A DNA stretch of 64,000 bases from Desmodesmus armatus. Its lineage: Eukaryota > Chlorophyta > Chlorophyceae > Sphaeropleales > Scenedesmaceae. The notes beneath the pieces were generated by a model that saw only the letters and a list, made by a program, of their open reading frames with translations, did not search any database and was not told where the DNA came from. The position numbers were made by a program, and so were the translations under genes. The stretch covers positions 372,001-436,000 of the forward strand of contig VIIQ02000555.1 in the NCBI GenBank assembly GCA_007449985.2, read 5' to 3'. Shown piece after piece: positions 58,656 to 64,000 of this stretch (its first letter is position 1; each line of letters begins with the position of its first letter).

Positions 58656-61600
58656 ATGGCCAAAGAGGGGCAAAAGCTGTGCTTAGCAGCAGAAACCCCG
58701 TGCAGGCCCCCTTCAAGGATTCGAGCGGGTGCTCCAGCTCATGCAACGTTTGCAGCATGTTGTCTGGTAAGTAGCTCTACCTGCAGCCCTCTGCCATGCA
58801 TCTGATAGTTGCCAAACAAGAGACACAGACTCTTAACAGCAGTTGTCAGCCTACACGCACAGCCACAGACATTCTCCATGGTGCTGCAGGGGTTCTTTGT
58901 CATGATCATCTTCCTCCACAACCACAACAGCATGGCATACGTACACAGCACAATCGTGTACTCGCTTGAAGCACCAGCAGGTTGGCTTCAGTCAACCAGC
59001 AGGACCACAGTCCGTGCAGTGACCATCAAAAATGCAGCAGGCGAGGCAGTTACCAGGGCCGCAGTCACAGCAACCACCACAACCACCACAGTTGCTGCAG
59101 GGGCTGCTGCTGCAGCTGCGTCAGGCAGCAGCAGTCAGGGCCGTTGGAAGCGCAGCATCATCTCAAGGTGGCCTCGGCCCCAGCACAGCAGCACACAGCA
59201 GCTGGCAGCAGAAACAGCAACAGCACATGACCCACTGCCTGGAGAAGGACAGCCTGTGCATGATATTGAGTTGCACCCCCAGCGGGTAGCACAAGTGGTA
59301 CGGAAGGCCAAGGCGGCAGCACAGGTGCAACAGATTGCAGAGGAAGGAGCTGATACACAAGCCACCACAGCTGCGGAGGAACTTGCAGTAAGCCACTCTG
59401 GGCTGCTTCTGTACAGTAGCAGCAGCTTGCTTGCCTTGCTCCCTGTCACTGCCAGCAACAGGGTTCGACAAGGGAACTGGTATGCTGATAGCAAATATGC
59501 AGGCTGAGCAAACATGGGTGTCAAGCTCCTGCCTCTCCGCAGGACTACAAAGTCTTTCTCGCACATGCTTTTGCAAGTCTACCTTGCTGCAACTGTCTGG
59601 TCCCTTTACACCTTCCTCCCAGCACAGCTGTCCAACATGATCCATGTCTCCATGTATGTCCTGCAGGGCCTGTACGGTGCAGGCGGCGCTGGCAGCGTGG
59701 TGTTTGAGTCCCTGCCAGACATGGACAGCTGTCCGCAGGGCACAGCAGCCCCTCCACGGGGTGCCACTGCCATCGTGCTGCTGGCCGACAGCAGCAGTGG
59801 TGCAGCAGTGCTGAAGCGCTCCCTTGATGGCCTCATGCTGCTGTACAGTCAGGCCAGCGCAGACATCCGTGCAGGCTTCCACCTGTACATTGGGTTGGAT
59901 GGCGATAACCAGGAAATGTATCAGCTGGCACATCAGTATGCACTTGACAGCCTGGGAGCGCTGAAGCTGGTGCACAACCGCAGGAGCAGTGCTACTGCCG
60001 GCACGCATGGGAGTGGCGCCAGCACAAGCAGCAGCAGCAGCAGTGATGGGCAACGGCACAGTCTAGGGCCTGCCGGCCCTGAAGGCAGCGCCAGTACTGA
60101 CACTGGGAAGGGTGTGGGGACCCTGGCACAGGTCGGCGGAGCAGCCAGGGCTGATCACGTGCGCTTGATGCTGCATGTGGTGCTGCAGTGCTTCCAGTAC
60201 CCCTCAGTGCTACTGCTGGAGGACGACTGGAAGCTGCTGCCAGACTTCTTTGAGTACTTTGATGCTGCGCGCTGGCTCCTGGTGAGCGGTCCACACCCAT
60301 GTTGCGTGTTCAGCATCTCCTGTGTTGCCAAGTGACACGGCCCAGCATGGCATACCTATGTAGCAGTGCGCAGGGGTGTACCGGCACTGTACATTCACAG
60401 CCAAGAATAGAACCGCAGAGAAGCTGGCTGTTGTCAAGCGGATGGTACCAAGATTACACACGGCCTGTCCTGCTGCATCTGTTTTTCTGTGTGCAGGACT
60501 CTGACCCCACACTGTCGTGCATCAGCGCCTGGAACCCCCTGGCCCAGCAACACCAGCACCACAGCCGACACGACATGGCCCGTCTGCAGCGGGTTGACAC
60601 CAACCCGGGCCACGGCTGGCTGATTGGCAGAGCCACAGGCCTCCAGCTGATTAACACCTGGCCACAGGCCAAACCTGACTTTGACCTGCAGCAGCACATC
60701 CACCGTATGGGGCTGCAGTACGGGCAGCAGTGTGTGGTGCCGGATGTGGCGCGCATGGTGCCCGCTGCTGTGCATGACACGGGGGAGGCGGCACACATTG
60801 TGGCACCACCAGACTCTCCTGCAGGGGGCGACGACCGCCAGGCAGCAGGGGGTGCGGTTCTCGGGTCAGCTGGGAGTGAGGTCAGCACCAGCAGCGAAAG
60901 CATGGCGCTCAGTGGCAGCAGTGAAGGAAAGAGTGACAGCGACAGTGAGAGTGAGAGTGACAGCAGTACGTCAGGGCAGGGTTTGCCTGAGGACATTGGT
61001 GCAGTGGACCAGGATGCAGCAGATGCCCCAGAAGTTGCCTGGGCCCCAGCCACCGATGACAACCCAGCTGCTGCAGCAGCAGGACACCGCACAGGGAGCA
61101 GGGGCGGTGAGACTGCCGCACAGCAGCAGCATGAGCAGCATGATGAGCAAGAGGCGCAGTCTGTCTGGCTGGGGCGTGACTTGTCATTCTTGATGGCTTC
61201 AGGCTACAGGCAGTGGCTGCAGCAGGTAAACGCAAGGTCAACCAGGTTGGGTGTACCTCCCTAGGCTAAACAGGGATGAGCTGTATGCCCCACCAACCTT
61301 CATGACTTTGCCTCCAGGAACAAGTCTGCACGTCTTGGTAGTTGCCTCACTGGGGTCTGGGTTCTCAGGGTTGTTGCTGAGATCTCCCGTCGCAGTGGCC
61401 TTTGCATAGGAGGATGTGCATTGAGCTGCAGTGCGAAGCAGTCACTGCTACGGTGGCACCATCCAGATAGCCAGCCACAGGGGCAGATAAGCTCAGGGCT
61501 TGCTGGTATCAATGTTGCTGCAGATACCCTGTTTGTTTGGCATTGCTCCCACACTCCGAGGGCCCCGAAGGGGCCTTCCACACGGGCACAATCTCACATA

Positions 61601-62361
61601 ATTGCAGGGTCTGCATCGACTGACTGGGTGCCCGTGTTGTATTGTCTGTCTGCTGTCTGTCACTGCAGCGGCTGCTCAAGGCAACAGCAGTGGACGTCAC
61701 TGCTGCAGCACAGCTCCCAGCCAGGGCCAAAGCAGCACGGGTGACATACAGCTCACCAGCAGAGCTGACAGCTGCTGCTGAGGCCTTGGGTGTGCCTTTG
61801 ACGCTGACCCAGAATGTGCGGTACTGCTACAGCCTGCCCTCATCACCCCCAACTCAACACTGCCAGGTGAGACAGCATTGCTGTGTGGCATACGTACTGC
61901 ATCGGTTTGACTCAGTGTGTCACAGAGTCGTCCTTCCATCCTTTGTGCGTGCCAGGATGCACGTCAGGTGGTGGTGGGTGCAGATGTGTGCACAGGCATG
62001 TGTCAGTAGGCACAGCTTACATTACCTCAGTTTGCTATTCCAGTCAGGTTGTTCACAGTTCGCTCAGCACGCAAGAAACACATGCATGGCCTTTGTCGCA
62101 GCAGGTGGCACCGTCACGGCCACGGGTCATGCTGCCGATGGTAGCAGGAGACACCCGTCACTGCCGCATCTTTACTGCCTGATGTGTGTTGCTGTGCAGG
62201 ACTACTTGCCTGACATGGCATACGAGGGTGTGATCACAGCACACACACGGGAGGGTGTGAGGTTGTACTTTGTGCATCTTGCGTACATCCACGCCCTACA
62301 GGCAAGACCAGCAACCCAGGCAGCATCTGTGGACGCACCAGCTGAGGTGGCCACTGTATGA
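58656..62361 (+). CDS. GT13 glycosyltransferase (GnT-I/POMGnT-like)
   Basis: GT13 enzymes transfer GlcNAc from UDP-GlcNAc in the Golgi lumen. Six phase-0 exons, 58656-58766, 58890-59387, 59667-60281, 60497-61225, 61669-61866 and 62200-62361, give 770 residues. A hydrophobic segment, GFFVMIIFLHNHNSMAYV (about 38), may be a signal anchor, followed by an Ala/Gln stem. The catalytic part has ATAIVLLADSSSGAAVLKRS, SVLLLEDDWKLLPDFFEYFD (acidic metal motif EDD at about 388), DPTLSCISAWN and NPGHGWLIGRA. The C-terminal strand block is RVTYSSPAELTAAAEALGV and YEGVITAHTREGVRLYF. The usual WDDW-type acceptor-side motif is replaced by DFDLQQHI. Two low-complexity inserts (a Ser/Gly loop at about 60000-60130 and an acidic Ser/Glu stretch at about 60780-61170) lengthen it. 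The first exon is the least certain. Confidence 0.85.
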
Positions 62362-64000
62362 CAGCACCTGTGCTGACCCTTGCAAGGCAGTTCTTTGTAG
62401 GCTGTGCCGCAACCGGCATGTTCTACCCATCACGTGTGTGGCACCCGACGCTCAGGGGCTGTAGGCTGGGGCTGCATTGACAGTGATCATCCCGGGGGCA
62501 CACCACTGAGGCTATTTGGAAGGTGTGTGAGTGCAGCGGTTGTCGGTCGTGCAGTGAGGACACTTGCAGTGCTGAGTGTGGCGGTTACCAGCATTGCAGT
62601 GAGCGCATCGACAGTGCCGTAGCGTGAGGGTTGCTCGACAGGGTGTTTTCCCGCATCTTTCAGTGTTTGAAGGCCTGTTGATGATCAGGAGCAGCAACTT
62701 GCTTGAAGCAGGGCAAATACTGTTGAACTCAATCTTGTTTACTCACAGCAGATGGCATACCTGGGCTGGTGGGCGTGTGTACCTGAGGGCTGGTGGTCTT
62801 TCTTATGTTGATGAGTTGCAGAGCATCCTGTTGCACGTTGTACCTTGTTACAGTTGTGTGTTTTGTTGCAGACCTTGCCTGTCCACATGTAAGTGTTGGA
62901 GCCATGGATATCCCCAATAGCCGCCAGTGCAGCTTTGGTGACTCTTTGTTGTTGCGCGGCCCATTGCCAAGTGGCAAGCAGTGGGTTGCAGTGCACCCTA
63001 GCTTGTCAGCCTGATGGACCACACCCACATAAGGTGTCATGTGCTGTGTGCACTGCTTGGCAAACCGAGCTTCACTGTTCTTGCACACCCTGAGTTGTGT
63101 TCAGGCGACAATGTGGGTGGCTATGGCTTAACTGTCGGCATCCAAGCCTGGGTGCTGGTTGAGTGGACCGGAATGGCTAGTGGTGTGAATCTTTTTCATG
63201 GTGTGCCCCTGCTCCACCCTTCTCTTGTTGTGGCCTGTTGTCTGCCTGATGTTTGCTAACAGCCACATTGTCTTTGCTGCTCCACGCGGTGTGGCACACA
63301 CCTCAGACAAATCACGAGCTGCTGTTTGTGTCAACATTGTGCACCTATGTTTGCCATGCACCCAACAAGGCAAACTGTGTGTTTCCTGTCAACCATGGCT
63401 GTGCAAGCCACCACGGCAGCGCTGCAAGCAACCAGTCACGTCACATGCAGCACACTGGCCTTTTTTTTCCGTGTACACCCCTGCCAAGCCACAGCTTGGT
63501 GGCATGTGCTAGCTGTGTGGGTTTTGCGCATGACTGAGTAGTGTGACGCATGTTTGTATACCTGAGTTGTACACCCTGCAGGGCTGGCATCGTGCCCTTG
63601 CTCACTGTAAACACCCAAAATCAAACTTGGCAAAGTACCAGTAAGTTTGGCACCCCCAGACGAGGGTGGCACGCATATGCAAGACATCTTGAGGCGGCAA
63701 ACTTTGACGGTGAGCTGGGTAACCTAATGCTGTTGATCACTTCAGTCAGGGAGCGTGCTTTGCTGCACAGCATGGCCACAGCACGTGGCCAGTGGCCGTG
63801 TCACAATGCTGGTGCCTGCATGTTACTGCACAGAAACAATATCAAGCCCCAACAGGCATGCCGTACCCTGATGTGGCATCAAGGCTGGCCACATCTGGGC
63901 CAGTATTTACACTGCTACTGACCGGCCAGGAAACTCTTCAGCATGAGCTGAGCGCCCTTGCTGTCCTGACCACCCCAACTGCGTATGCTGAAACCATCAG
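62362..64000. other. No supported gene at right end
   Basis: A 123-codon ORF (63550-63921) and others lack domains and splice context. The first part is presumably GT13 3' UTR. Confidence 0.45.

Noticed and set aside
63550..63921. 123-codon ORF at the right end
   Set aside because: It looks mildly protein-like but has no domain, no splice partners and no room to see its context.

Overview
The window is nuclear DNA of a green alga (Chlorophyta). The general style, with CAG/GCA-rich exons, poly-Ala/Gln/Ser tracts and introns ending in TGCAG, suggests a Sphaeropleales/Scenedesmaceae-like alga, but that placement is an inference. The evidence for a eukaryotic alga is: spliceosomal introns (GT-AG, with one likely GC-AG), the standard genetic code, a plastid-type S20 ribosomal protein with an N-terminal transit region, a bacterial-type AspRS with a presequence, and an AP2-domain protein. 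No bacterial operon, CRISPR array, rRNA or tRNA was seen.

Layout from left to right: the 3' part of an AP2-domain protein (+, 1-2994); a 4 kb gene-free stretch; a P/U-type (PHO80-like) cyclin (-, 6949-8824); an unrecognised protein with three related helical blocks (+, 9218-11509); a duplicated segment holding a relic of a cyclin exon (11540-12370); organellar aspartyl-tRNA synthetase (+, 12315-18453, 11 exons); an F-box-like/LRR protein (+, 19981-22095) followed by two abutting perfect palindromes; a coiled-coil protein (-, 24755-25899); a 12.5 kb WDR11 homologue (-, 26408-38874, about 22 exons); plastid ribosomal protein bS20 (+, 39289-40999); glycerophosphocholine acyltransferase GPC1 (+, 41567-43853); a second LRR protein (-, 46100-47860); a MAEA/GID9-like E3 ligase subunit (-, 49492-53061) whose third intron holds a perfect 75-bp-arm hairpin and a second foldback; ATAD3 AAA-ATPase (+, 53540-58301); a GT13 (GlcNAc-transferase I/POMGnT-like) glycosyltransferase (+, 58656-62361); and about 1.6 kb with no supported gene.

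The genes do not form a pathway. They are ordinary housekeeping genes in mixed orientation: organelle translation (AspRS, bS20), mitochondrial inner-membrane organisation (ATAD3), phospholipid remodelling (GPC1), protein turnover (MAEA), trafficking/cilia (WDR11) and glycosylation (GT13). Three close head-to-head pairs (cyclin/unknown, WDR11/bS20, MAEA/ATAD3) probably share promoter regions.

The most interesting non-coding structure is the tandem foldback in the MAEA intron. Several genes also show single-base frame breaks, mostly an apparent loss of one base. This looks more like residual assembly error than biology, and it lowers confidence in the affected exon joins. Exon coordinates come from manual splice-site and phase matching, and none has been checked against transcripts.
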